This document shows, one piece after another, positions 1 through 7,258 of a stretch of DNA of 58,434 bases. Source of the DNA: Bacillota bacterium. Lineage in GTDB: Bacteria > Bacillota > Syntrophomonadia > Syntrophomonadales > Syntrophomonadaceae. Within the stretch, counting starts at the first letter, position 1, and the number at the start of each line of letters is the position of its first letter. The DNA is taken from assembly GCA_029550685.1 (NCBI GenBank), contig JAKPGY010000093.1, forward strand, positions 1-58,434, read 5' to 3'. The translations under genes and the position numbers were made by a program. The notes under the pieces were generated by a model. The model did no database searches. It had not been told where the DNA came from and saw nothing but the letters and a program-made list of their open reading frames with translations.

Positions 1-847
1 GGCTGTACTTGGCCTTGGCAAATACAAAATCATAATGAGTGATGGTTTCTACATTTATTAACAGTTCACGGGCATAACTCTCTACCCGCCCCGTCAGATA
101 AGTGAGAATCCTATAGACCTCTGCTTCTTCTTCGGATTTAAGCTGGCTGTATTCGTCCTGCAGGCGGGTAACAGCCGCTGGTTCCATAAAAACCGTGGAA
201 CCGGTTGAAGAAGTATCCACTACTGTTCCGGAGAATTTCTTGCGGTATTGCCGCTGGATTGGCACCACCATCCGCCCGTTTCTTTCCTGAATAATCGCAT
301 CCTGAAGCATATGGGCGTAGGTATCCGATCTTAATATATCGTGCAGTTTCTGCCGGATACGTTCCTCCACCACAGCCATGCGCCTGCGAATCCGGTAAAG
401 CTCGCTGCTGGCCCGGTCCGCTACCTCCTGGTTGACTATGGCGCCAGTGATCTCGTCGTACAGATCATCCAGAGCAAACATAGAATGAGCATAGGAAGCC
501 AGGCGGGGAGCCACCGTCTGCATGGCTTCCATATATTTAACCATTCTTTTTACACCCTCCAGCAGCTTGCCGCAGGACTCAAGTTCCTGGGGAGCAAGTA
601 CAAAACCCTTGCCCAGTTTGGCCATTATTTCGGGAATGTTTTCCATAATGGGCAGGGGGACGCTGGAATTCACCCCCAGCATGGTTCGAGCTTCAGTGGT
701 CTCATCCATCCAGTTTTGAATCTGCCGTTCATTAACTGAAGGTTTAAGCTGGTCTAAAAGCTGCCGGGCTGTTTCCGTCAGGGCAAAGGTTTTTATTTCT
801 TCCAGAATCTTAGGGAATTCCAGCAACTGCAAAGTAGTTTGATTCAT
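1..847 (-). CDS. mutS2: MutS2 family protein, N-terminal part (runs off the left edge)
   Basis: The reverse strand from 847 is open to the window edge (282 codons). It starts ATG after an AGGAGG 7 bases upstream and begins MNQTTLQLLEFPKILEEIK. The sequence, including the helical core with FMEPAAV (about residue 220) and the closing FAKAKYS stretch, matches the N-terminal core/clamp region of MutS2. The MutS2 family comprises ABC-type ATPases that act on branched DNA and, in Bacillus, on collided ribosomes. The ATPase and Smr domains would lie outside the window. Family identity is by recalled similarity. Confidence 0.85.
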   Translation of the reverse strand, partial: MNQTTLQLLEFPKILEEIKTFALTETARQLLDQLKPSVNERQIQNWMDETTEARTMLGVNSSVPLPIMENIPEIMAKLGKGFVLAPQELESCGKLLEGVKRMVKYMEAMQTVAPRLASYAHSMFALDDLYDEITGAIVNQEVADRASSELYRIRRRMAVVEERIRQKLHDILRSDTYAHMLQDAIIQERNGRMVVPIQRQYRKKFSGTVVDTSSTGSTVFMEPAAVTRLQDEYSQLKSEEEAEVYRILTYLTGRVESYARELLINVETITHYDFVFAKAKYS

Positions 848-963
848 TATTCATCCTCCTTTAGTATTAAACGGATTCCAGATGTGTCATTGCTATGCAA
901 ATAGCCATCGCTGTGTCATCGCACTTACAGTTCTACTGATGCTCCCTTTGGTCGCGGCTAAGG

Positions 964-1049
964 TTGCGAGGAGCGAAGCGACGTGGCGATCTCAGTCAAA
1001 ATCTACGGTATGAGTTTGTGGATTGCCACGCCTTCGGCTCGCAATGACA
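964..1049. repeat. Short palindromic repeat, full copy
   Basis: Two arms of about 30 bases (964-993 and 1020-1049) are imperfect inverted repeats: TTGCGAG...GTGGCGATCTC against GGATTGCCAC...CTCGCAATGACA. They are separated by about 26 bases. The same arm type occurs at 21216-21249 (single arm) and 33000-33095 (two arms). It would fold into a long hairpin in RNA or single-stranded DNA. No coding capacity is evident. Confidence 0.75.
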
Positions 1050-1096
1050 GACACAAGTTTTTTATTCTTCATAGCCTGCACCACAATGCACACAAT

Positions 1097-1140
1097 AAAA
1101 AAACCGGACTGCAGCAGATCAAACAGCTGCTCTCTCCGGT
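1097..1140 (-). terminator. Rho-independent terminator, second of a tandem pair
   Basis: Read on the minus strand, a CCGGA/TCCGG outer stem and a GCAGC/GCTGC inner stem are followed by seven T residues. It lies downstream of another terminator at 1173-1198 and before mutS2. Confidence 0.65.
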
Positions 1141-1172
1141 ACACACCCTGGTGCGGATCCAAAATCCTGGAA

Positions 1173-1198
1173 TAAAAAAACCATGCCCATGCACGGTT
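1173..1198 (-). terminator. Rho-independent terminator, first of a tandem pair
   Basis: The minus-strand RNA would form an 8-bp stem, AACCGTGC with GCATGGTT including one G-U pair, and a 4-base loop, followed by seven U residues. It sits directly at the 3' side of a hairpin-rich stretch (1199-1480) and implies leftward transcription through it. Confidence 0.65.
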
Positions 1199-1480
1199 CC
1201 TGTCATTATTTATTCATAATGATAAGAATGCCTGCCGCTGTTGTTCTGCTGCAAACCATACACCAGCAGTCCCTGCTTTCAGGGACTCCGTGCTGCTTTT
1301 GCAACCGTATGAAGCTACGGTTAGTTGTGAACAACCTCGGACATAAATGCATTCCTTTACTTTGGCGTTGCTTTCATTGTATTGCATCAGAAGGCGTAAT
1401 GCAAGGGAAATGGCGAAATCCTTTCCCCAGCTCAGCAATTGTCACCTGAAGGATATTCGACCATGAACGAAAACACCTCC
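1199..1480 (-). ncRNA. Candidate structured RNA or leader, unassigned
   Basis: Successive perfect hairpins lie between an upstream GAGGAGGTG and the terminator at 1173: 1405-1427 (GGGAAA stem), 1382-1404 (TTGCAT stem), 1324-1335, 1303-1322 (AACCGTA stem) and 1264-1295 (AGTCCCTG stem extended by CAGC). I do not recognise a known RNA family; T-box, cobalamin, tmRNA, RNase P and 6S signatures are not evident. Two poor small open frames overlap it. The hairpin density and terminator are visible; the RNA call is inference. Confidence 0.4.
1214..1438 (-). CDS. Small open frame, doubtful, 74 codons
   Basis: A TTG-initiated frame of 74 codons overlaps the hairpin cluster. Its ribosome-binding site is weak (only AGGTGA directly before the start). 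A better-placed GAGGAGGTG instead serves an ATG at 1464 that opens only 10 codons (MVEYPSGDNC) before a stop at 1432-1434. I recognise neither product. The dense hairpins favour an RNA over a protein gene. It is listed so the frame is not lost. Confidence 0.15.
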   Translation of the reverse strand: MLSWGKDFAISLALRLLMQYNESNAKVKECIYVRGCSQLTVASYGCKSSTESLKAGTAGVWFAAEQQRQAFLSL

Positions 1481-1504
1481 TCATATGTTGAAAGACTCCG
1501 CTGC

Positions 1505-1582
1505 TAAAGAATGGAACATAGCTGCACGGCTTAAGCAGGAATATTAGCCGGGCGAGTTACGTACGACGCGCCGTTGCAACCC
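1505..1582 (-). repeat. Fragment of the larger interspersed repeat
   Basis: This stretch is a reverse-oriented match to the right arm of the 21299-21540 repeat. Shared features are GCACGGCTTAAGCAGG, then TATTAGCCGGGCGAGT, then CGTACGACG and CCGTTGC. About 78 bases are recognisable; the central part of the repeat is absent. Confidence 0.65.
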
Positions 1583-1676
1583 AAGAGCCGTTACTATATC
1601 GTGACGACGAAACAGGTGCACATGGTGAACCTGCTGGCGTTAAACTCTAAGTGCGATGACACAGGGAACTGTTTTC

Positions 1677-2537
1677 TCAGCAATCGCTAATAGTGGCCAG
1701 GGGTCCCTTTTCAAACAGGCATTCAATCAGTTCCGCTTCGCTGACCATACCCTGCACCTGGTGGTTATCACTGATAACCACCACCAGCAAGTAATAGGTA
1801 GGACTGCTGGCCTGCAAAATAGTTTTCACCAGGGTATCCGGTTTACTGACATACTGCTGGGCCGGAAGGTGACCATTCCTGGCCAGATCCCCTTTTTTAT
1901 TAACCAGATAGCGCATAAATGAATAGGCTAACAGCTGCCCTTCACGCCGGGCTGACCAGAACAAAATTGCCCCGGCCAGTATAATATTTAAGCCGGTTAA
2001 CGAGCTAAAGGTTTCGTATACTCCCCAGAGTACCAGAGCAACACCCGCTATCTGCCCCAGTCGTGCCATTCTGGCTGTAGCTTTCTTATATCCCTGCCAC
2101 CGGGATAACTGGGCTCTAAGTACTCTCCCCCCGTCCAAAGGAAGAACCGGAAGCAGATTAAATAACCCCAGCAGCAAATTAATGGTGATAAAGAACTCTG
2201 CTTTGGCTAGGGACAGATAAGGAGTCAGAAAATAAAAAACTGCCGCTATGGTTAAGCTGCAGGCTGGCCCGGTCAGGGCAATAATAGTTTCCTTCTCCGG
2301 TTCCAAACCAGTGAAGTCTTCGATTTTAGCCTGCCCTCCAAAGGGCAGCAGCTCCACTTCCTGAACTGCAACTCGTAGACCACGGGCAGCTACCAGATGA
2401 GCCAGCTCATGCAGCAAGACGGCAGCCAATACCAGCAGCACTTCTGCCCCCAGTCCCAGCCACCCATATACCAGGGCTAAAAGCAACAGCAGCGGATTGA
2501 TCTTTAATCTTACCCCAACCAGCCTGCCTAATCTCAT
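1677..2537 (-). CDS. spoIVFB: SpoIVFB-type intramembrane zinc protease (site-2 protease family, M50)
   Basis: The 286-residue protein has several hydrophobic segments, the HELAH zinc motif at residues 43-47 and the third-ligand motif LDGGR at 135, both in membrane-spanning stretches. The last 80 residues resemble a degenerate CBS domain. In Bacillus, SpoIVFB cleaves pro-sigmaK in the forespore outer membrane and is held by SpoIVFA. The gene follows the spoIVFA-like gene by 2 bases and lies downstream of mre/min/rod genes, the same arrangement as in Bacillus. Substrate identity is inferred. Confidence 0.85.
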   Translation of the reverse strand: MRLGRLVGVRLKINPLLLLLALVYGWLGLGAEVLLVLAAVLLHELAHLVAARGLRVAVQEVELLPFGGQAKIEDFTGLEPEKETIIALTGPACSLTIAAVFYFLTPYLSLAKAEFFITINLLLGLFNLLPVLPLDGGRVLRAQLSRWQGYKKATARMARLGQIAGVALVLWGVYETFSSLTGLNIILAGAILFWSARREGQLLAYSFMRYLVNKKGDLARNGHLPAQQYVSKPDTLVKTILQASSPTYYLLVVVISDNHQVQGMVSEAELIECLFEKGPLATISDC

Positions 2538-2539
2538 AA

Positions 2540-3118
2540 TCAGGGAAAGAGACTATGAGGATCCATGGGCCCATCTTCATCGCGCAGTTCAAAATACAGG
2601 GTTTTACCGGTCTTGCCCAATATCTCATTCTGGTTCACCATTTGGTTTTCTCTTACCAGTACCTCCTGTAAACCTTGATAGTAAGAAAATAGCTTTTCAC
2701 CATGTTTTATTAATATCGTTCTACCTTCTTCCTGACGCGATACTTCCACCACTTCTCCAGATAAAATTGGGCGAACCGGAGTATTTTCCTTAACAATCAG
2801 CGTTATTCCGGGGTAGAATTCCTGTTTACGGCTCTGCTCATTCCAGTTCCACCCATAGCGCCGGGCTACCGTCAGGTAGCTGCAGGGAGACTGCATCTCG
2901 CTTTCAGTAAAAACCGGCACTTCTTTATTTGTCATGCGGCTGCGGGTATTCTCCACCAGCAGAGCAAGCTTTTCCTCCACCCCGTAATCTTTTAGAACAT
3001 AGTTGCTCAAAACCGCCTCTACCAGGTAGCGGCTGCTATGATTGGACTGCAAAGACAATCCTACCAGCATTGCGACTAAGATCACCACGAGCAGGCGCAC
3101 ACGAAAGCTACCTATCAT
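2540..3118 (-). CDS. spoIVFA: SpoIVFA-like M23-family membrane protein
   Basis: I place the start at the ATG at 3118 because GAGGTG lies 6 bases upstream; a GTG three codons earlier overlaps that site. The product (192 residues) has one N-terminal membrane segment (about 5-22) and a C-terminal peptidase-M23-like beta domain (about 90-190, with VNQNEILGKTG and LYFELRDEDGPMDP). Intact M23 zinc ligands are not apparent, as expected for the regulatory SpoIVFA rather than an active endopeptidase. It is translationally adjacent to the S2P gene it would control. Confidence 0.75.
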   Translation of the reverse strand: MIGSFRVRLLVVILVAMLVGLSLQSNHSSRYLVEAVLSNYVLKDYGVEEKLALLVENTRSRMTNKEVPVFTESEMQSPCSYLTVARRYGWNWNEQSRKQEFYPGITLIVKENTPVRPILSGEVVEVSRQEEGRTILIKHGEKLFSYYQGLQEVLVRENQMVNQNEILGKTGKTLYFELRDEDGPMDPHSLFP

Positions 3119-3251
3119 CACTATCACCTCAGTGATCTTTATTGACCCCTTGTCCCGGCTGAAGCAAGCCCAAACTTAAAAAGAGCCGGGCAATAAAGTA
3201 TATCTTGCTGTTGGGAAAAATATGACAAGACTGTATTGCAATAAAATTTTA

Positions 3252-3281
3252 TTCTTAGAAAGTTCGAGAATGTAATATAAT
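3252..3281 (+). promoter_or_regulatory. Possible sigma-A promoter for the flavin oxidoreductase gene
   Basis: A perfect TATAAT at 3276-3281 lies 33 bases before the gene, within an AT-rich stretch. The -35 region is weak (TTCTTA, 18-base spacing). The assignment rests on the -10 and its position. Confidence 0.35.
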
Positions 3282-3313
3282 AAAAACAAATCACAAGTAC
3301 TGGGGGAATTACC

Positions 3314-4288
3314 ATGAAAACCCGAATAACTGAACTGTTTGGCATCGAATACCCAATCATTTGTGGAGGAATGTTGTGGCTGGCTACTCCCGAACTATGT
3401 GCAGCCATTTCCAATGCAGGCGGATTAGGCAATATTACCGCTTGTAACTACGACACCGGCGAGGAATTGCGCCAAGCTATTCATCGTGCCCGGGAACTGA
3501 CCAGCAAGCCTATCGGTGTAAATATTACTCTCCTTCCTTCCATGAGGTTCACGGAAGAGATCTTTGATGATTTCTTTAAGGTATGTGCTGAAGAAAAAGT
3601 CGAAGCCATTGAGGTATCGGGGAAGCCAGCAGTCAAATACCTGGATATGCTGCATAAAGCCGGTGTAAAAGTGATGCATAAGGTGGGAGCGGTCCGTCAC
3701 GCCCTAAACATAGAAAGATATGGTTACGATGCCGTTATTGCCGCAGGTATCGAAGAAGGGGGACATCCTCTCAATGACGATGTTACCACTATGGTTTTGG
3801 TACCCCGTATTGTGGAAAGTGTTAAGATACCAGTAATATCCACCGGCGGAATCGCAGACGGGCGGGGATTGGCAGCAGCTCTAAGCCTGGGAGCAGAGGG
3901 CGTACTTATGGCTACCCGTTTTATTGCCACCAAAGAATGCGCCGTTCATCCCCGGGTGTGGGAAGAACTCATCCGGCGTCAGGAAAACGAAACTACTCTC
4001 ATCTGCAAATCAGTGGGTCTTCAAGGTCGGGCCTTAAAAAATAAACTTGCCCAGCAGGTGTTAGATCTGGAGAGCAAAGGGGCTGGTTTAGCAGAATTAA
4101 TTCCTCTGTTGTCCGGCCAAAAGGCTAAAACTGCCTGGCAAACCGGTGAAGTGGACGATGCCGCTTTGATGGTGGGTCAATCCATCGGTCTGGTAAAAGA
4201 AGTGACTACCTGCAAAGAACTAATTGAGTCCATGGTGGAAGAGGCTCGCACTATCATGGCCAAAAATCTGGCCCGTTTCAATAATTAG
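3314..4288 (+). CDS. Nitronate monooxygenase / FabK-like flavin oxidoreductase
   Basis: The 324-residue TIM-barrel protein begins MKTRITELFGIEYPIICGGM and carries GGLGNI, AAGIEEGGH (the family's EGGH/EAGGH region) and GGIADGRGLAAAL, the FMN phosphate-binding region. The family includes nitronate monooxygenase and the enoyl-ACP reductase FabK, and the sequence alone does not settle which activity applies. GGGGGA precedes the ATG. It is the only plus-strand gene in the first 21 kb and splits the rodA/DUF1232 genes from spoIVFA, suggesting a later insertion into a conserved block. Confidence 0.75.
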   Translation: MKTRITELFGIEYPIICGGMLWLATPELCAAISNAGGLGNITACNYDTGEELRQAIHRARELTSKPIGVNITLLPSMRFTEEIFDDFFKVCAEEKVEAIEVSGKPAVKYLDMLHKAGVKVMHKVGAVRHALNIERYGYDAVIAAGIEEGGHPLNDDVTTMVLVPRIVESVKIPVISTGGIADGRGLAAALSLGAEGVLMATRFIATKECAVHPRVWEELIRRQENETTLICKSVGLQGRALKNKLAQQVLDLESKGAGLAELIPLLSGQKAKTAWQTGEVDDAALMVGQSIGLVKEVTTCKELIESMVEEARTIMAKNLARFNN

Positions 4289-4299
4289 CCCAACAGCTA

Positions 4300-4325
4300 C
4301 TGCGGGGCATTGAGCCGCCCCGCAG
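4300..4325. terminator. Hairpin between convergent genes
   Basis: A 9-bp GC-rich stem (CTGCGGGGC with GCCCCGCAG) and 8-base loop lie between the plus-strand oxidoreductase and the minus-strand DUF1232 gene. There is no strong T-run on either side, so termination may be inefficient or factor-assisted. Confidence 0.5.
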
Positions 4326-4335
4326 CACACCTCCT

Positions 4336-4770
4336 TTAAGCCCGGGCTTTTTTAACCAGACGGTTATAAATTGGGGGCGGTACTACGTAGCGGGAAAGGC
4401 TGATTATCTTTTCAATCCATATTAAGAGACGTTCATCCCCATCCCAATACTGTTCCAAAACATCGTGACTGACACTATCCATTAAACGCTTTAATACTAG
4501 AGCTACCAGCAGCATATCATCCACTTGCCCCAGAAACGGTACCATGTCCGGTATGAAATCCAGCGGCGATAATACATAAGCTACGGTAGCAGCCAATAAA
4601 GCTTTATCGGCAGTGCTCACTGACTGATCCTTTAACAGCCGGTACAATAATTTGAGGAAATTGGGGATCAACAACAATGCTTCCTGCAGAACTTTTTCAG
4701 CTAGCTGGCCAGTACTCTTCGATCTGTCGCTACCCATATTACCCAATTCCTGATCATAATCGTATTCCAT
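4336..4770 (-). CDS. DUF1232 (YkvA-like) small membrane-associated protein
   Basis: The protein has about 144 residues. The second ATG (4770) is preferred because AAAGGGGG directly abuts the first one at 4776 and sits about 6 bases before the second. The diagnostic DUF1232 stretch is LSPLDFIPDMVPFLGQVDD in the middle of the protein, a short hydrophobic hairpin. The function of the family is unknown. It lies downstream of rodA by about 50 bases on the same strand and may be cotranscribed. Confidence 0.75.
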   Translation of the reverse strand: MEYDYDQELGNMGSDRSKSTGQLAEKVLQEALLLIPNFLKLLYRLLKDQSVSTADKALLAATVAYVLSPLDFIPDMVPFLGQVDDMLLVALVLKRLMDSVSHDVLEQYWDGDERLLIWIEKIISLSRYVVPPPIYNRLVKKARA

Positions 4771-4817
4771 GGGCATCCCCCTTTGCGTCTTCGCTTTTAG
4801 TATAGCCAGACCGCCAG

Positions 4818-5954
4818 TTAAAATACTATTTTGCGTCCCCGAACATTAACACTTAAAATTAACCCCGCCGCCACCAAATTAGTAAGCATGGAACTGCCTC
4901 CATAACTCAAAAAAGGCAATGGTATTCCGGTAATAGGCATAATACCTATCGACATGCCAATATTCTCAAAGATATGAAAAAGCCACATAGCTGTCACGCC
5001 GATGACTAAAAGGGTCCCAAACAAGTCTTTGGCTTGATAACTTATATAGATAGCCCGCAGCAGCAAAATGGTATACAGCAGAATAATAGCCGCAGCGCCG
5101 ATGAAGCCCATTTCCTCACCTATAACCGCATAGATAAAGTCGGTGTGATGCTCAGGCAGAAAATTAAGTTGCACCTGGGTACCCTTGAACAGGCCTTGTC
5201 CGGTCAATCCACCTGCTCCTATAGCAATCAGAGATTGAATGGTATTCCATCCTGCCCCGCGGCCCCCTTTGCCATCTTCATAGGGATTCAGGAAAACTGT
5301 AAGCCGCTTGATCTGGTAATCCTCCAAAGGCAGCCACATACCAAACTGAAAGTGCAGGAATAGCGCCAACGCCACTGCACCTGCCCCGGCGACTATTATT
5401 GCACACAAAATGCGGGGATTAGCCCCGGCTACAAACAACATTACCAGGGTCATGGCAATGTACACCAACGCGGTTCCCAGATCCGGCTGCATCAAAATAA
5501 GCAGGAAAGGTACTCCCATATATAAGAAGCAGGGCAAAATTTCGCTTAGGGTGTTGAGCATCCCTTTACGCTTGTTAAGAAAGTCTGCAAAAGCTATGGC
5601 CAGCATTATCTTGGTAAACTCAGCCGGCTGAACTGCCGGCAGCGGGCCTAAACTGATCCAGCCGGTGGTACCCCGCACTTCTTCACCCATTACCAGCACT
5701 GCTATCAGTAGAAAAATAGAAAGTCCGTACAAAATAATACTGAATCGCCGTAATTGACTATAATCATAGCGCAGCATTAGAATAGCCGCTACCAGACCGA
5801 TCCCTACAAATAAGGATTGTTTTTTTACATAATAATAAGGATCCCCGACGATGCTTTGGCTGGCGCTGGACAGTACTATCAAACCAAAGATTAAGATCAA
5901 AAACAAGCTTATCAAAAATGGTTTATCTATAAACTTGAGCCGTTTTATGTTCAA
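4818..5954 (-). CDS. rodA: RodA, SEDS-family peptidoglycan glycosyltransferase
   Basis: RodA polymerises lipid II glycan during cell elongation, paired with the class B transpeptidase encoded upstream (mrdA). The 378-residue product has about ten membrane segments and the SEDS signatures GWISLGPLPAVQPAEFTK, LPEHHTDFIYAVIGEE and PLPFLSYGGSS. The TTG at 5954 is chosen as start because GGGGAGG lies 6 bases upstream; an earlier TTG at 5975 would overlap that site. A terminator after minE and a promoter at 5978-6007 suggest separate transcription from the min genes. Confidence 0.93.
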   Translation of the reverse strand: MNIKRLKFIDKPFLISLFLILIFGLIVLSSASQSIVGDPYYYVKKQSLFVGIGLVAAILMLRYDYSQLRRFSIILYGLSIFLLIAVLVMGEEVRGTTGWISLGPLPAVQPAEFTKIMLAIAFADFLNKRKGMLNTLSEILPCFLYMGVPFLLILMQPDLGTALVYIAMTLVMLFVAGANPRILCAIIVAGAGAVALALFLHFQFGMWLPLEDYQIKRLTVFLNPYEDGKGGRGAGWNTIQSLIAIGAGGLTGQGLFKGTQVQLNFLPEHHTDFIYAVIGEEMGFIGAAAIILLYTILLLRAIYISYQAKDLFGTLLVIGVTAMWLFHIFENIGMSIGIMPITGIPLPFLSYGGSSMLTNLVAAGLILSVNVRGRKIVF

Positions 5955-5977
5955 GGTATAACCTCCCCTATCCAATC

Positions 5978-6007
5978 ATTATATCGGTATCGGTTCACCC
6001 ATGTCTA
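5978..6007 (-). promoter_or_regulatory. Probable sigma-A promoter of rodA
   Basis: On the minus strand TAGACA (6007-6002) and TATAAT (5983-5978) are separated by 18 bases. They lie just upstream of the rodA ribosome-binding site and downstream of the terminator that closes the min operon. Confidence 0.55.
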
Positions 6008-6104
6008 CTTAGCTTACTCAGGCAGATACAGGAAGAGAGGAACAGGGGAGAAGGCCAAAGGCGTCTTGAGAAGATAAGAGGACGATCATCCTGTTTTCCG
6101 GCGC

Positions 6105-6148
6105 AAAAAAAGACAAGGGGAAGAAATGAAGAAACATCCCCTTGTCTT
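6105..6148 (-). terminator. Rho-independent terminator after minE
   Basis: On the minus strand AAGACAAGGGGA pairs with TCCCCTTGTCTT over a 15-base loop and is followed by a T-run. It begins 6 bases after the minE stop codon. Confidence 0.85.
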
Positions 6149-6153
6149 CCTGG

Positions 6154-6426
6154 TTATTGATTAACAGCCCGGCGGAAACCCCGGACTGGAATGTTGGCAA
6201 TCAGAGCAACTGAGTCGTCTTCATTGGCCAGATCTACTACCAGGGCATCTTCATCAATATCCAGGTATTCTCTGATAACCTTAATTAAATCCTCCTTTAA
6301 GGCATTCAGCAGTTCCGGAGAACTGGAACTGCGGTCGTGAACCAGTACCAGACGCAGGCGTTCCTTGGCAATGTCTTTACTGGCCATATTTTCCCGGTTA
6401 AAAAGCTTGCTGATTATATCAAACAA
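6154..6426 (-). CDS. minE: MinE, cell division topological specificity factor
   Basis: The 90-residue protein opens with MFDIISKLFNRE, the N-terminal anti-MinCD/membrane-binding segment, and continues with AKERLRLVLVHDR, the conserved contact helix, then the dimeric topology domain. MinE stimulates MinD ATPase and drives MinCD oscillation. The start is TTG with AAGGAGGAGA upstream. It lies 17 bases after minD. Bacillus lacks MinE and uses DivIVA/MinJ, so its presence with spoIVF genes marks a clostridial-type lineage. Confidence 0.93.
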   Translation of the reverse strand: MFDIISKLFNRENMASKDIAKERLRLVLVHDRSSSSPELLNALKEDLIKVIREYLDIDEDALVVDLANEDDSVALIANIPVRGFRRAVNQ

Positions 6427-6443
6427 AGATCTCTCCTCCTTCG

Positions 6444-7244
6444 TTAACGGGCCAGTTTTATCATTTTCTTGAAACGTTCCATTAAATTGCCGGCTTCATC
6501 TGGGTTAAACAAAGGTACCTCTTCTCCCATGATTCTACGGGCAATACGACGGTAGGCACCCCCAGCCCGGGAATTGGTTTCCAAAACAGCCGGTTCCCCT
6601 TTGTTGGTAGAAACTATGATCATTTCATCCTCGGGAACCACACCCAACAATTCTATGGACAGAATGTCGATTATATCATCGATGTCCATCATGTCTCCGC
6701 GCTTAACCATATTTTTACGCAGCCGGTTAATGATCAATCGTGCCCGGGTCAATCCTGCCGCTTCCAATAAACCAATAATACGATCAGCATCCCGCACTGA
6801 CGATACTTCCGGGGTTGCCACTATAATAGCATCATCCGCACCCGCAATAGCGTTCCTAAAACCCTGCTCAATACCAGCAGGGCAGTCCACTAGAATGATA
6901 TCAAATTCCTTGCGTAACTCATTGGTTAAATTCTTCATTTGATGCGGGGTCACTGCGGTTTTATCCTTGGTCTGAGCGGCAGGCAGCAAACACAGTTTTT
7001 CAAACCGCTTGTCCCGTATCAAAGCCTGTTTTAATTTACAATGTCCATTAACTACATCAACAATATCGAAAACGATTCGGTTTTCCAGGCCCATCACTAC
7101 ATCCAGATTACGCAAGCCAATATCAGTATCAACCAGGACAACCTTGTGTCCCATCATGGCTAAAGCTGTACCTAGATTGGCAGTAGTGGTGGTTTTACCT
7201 ACCCCCCCCTTGCCAGATGTTATTACAATGACTTTCCCCTTCAT
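6444..7244 (-). CDS. minD: MinD, septum-site-determining ATPase
   Basis: MinD is a ParA/MinD-type ATPase that recruits MinC to the membrane away from midcell. The deviant Walker A motif GKGGVGKT occupies residues 11-18, VDTDIGLRNLD follows, and the C-terminal amphipathic membrane-targeting helix (LMERFKKMIKLAR) is intact. Length 266 is typical. It starts ATG 14 bases after minC and precedes minE, the standard minCDE order. Confidence 0.96.
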   Translation of the reverse strand: MKGKVIVITSGKGGVGKTTTTANLGTALAMMGHKVVLVDTDIGLRNLDVVMGLENRIVFDIVDVVNGHCKLKQALIRDKRFEKLCLLPAAQTKDKTAVTPHQMKNLTNELRKEFDIILVDCPAGIEQGFRNAIAGADDAIIVATPEVSSVRDADRIIGLLEAAGLTRARLIINRLRKNMVKRGDMMDIDDIIDILSIELLGVVPEDEMIIVSTNKGEPAVLETNSRAGGAYRRIARRIMGEEVPLFNPDEAGNLMERFKKMIKLAR

Positions 7245-7258
7245 GGTTTATCCTCCCA

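Larger units (their letters stand above)
911..1664. repeat. Segment bounded by a perfect 17-bp inverted repeat
   Basis: CTGTGTCATCGCACTTA at 911-927 recurs as its exact reverse complement at 1648-1664. The pairing stops abruptly at both ends. The arms resemble the GTCATCGCGAG tips of the short palindromic repeats elsewhere in the window, so they may be outer half-sites of that family rather than transposon ends. The enclosed 720 bases hold a hairpin repeat, two terminators, a hairpin cluster and a fragment of the larger repeat. Confidence 0.6.

Noticed and set aside
1141..1160. GGGTGTGTACCGG-like bases on the minus strand, considered as a T-box
   Set aside because: The match to AGGGTGGNACCGCG is incomplete, no specifier loop or stem I is evident, and no aminoacyl-tRNA synthetase gene follows.
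1214..1438. Considered a 74-codon protein, and also UGA readthrough (selenocysteine) after MVEYPSGDNC
   Set aside because: The 74-codon frame has a poor start and overlaps several perfect hairpins. The hairpin after the UGA lacks recognisable bacterial SECIS features, and the frame closes again 16 codons later.
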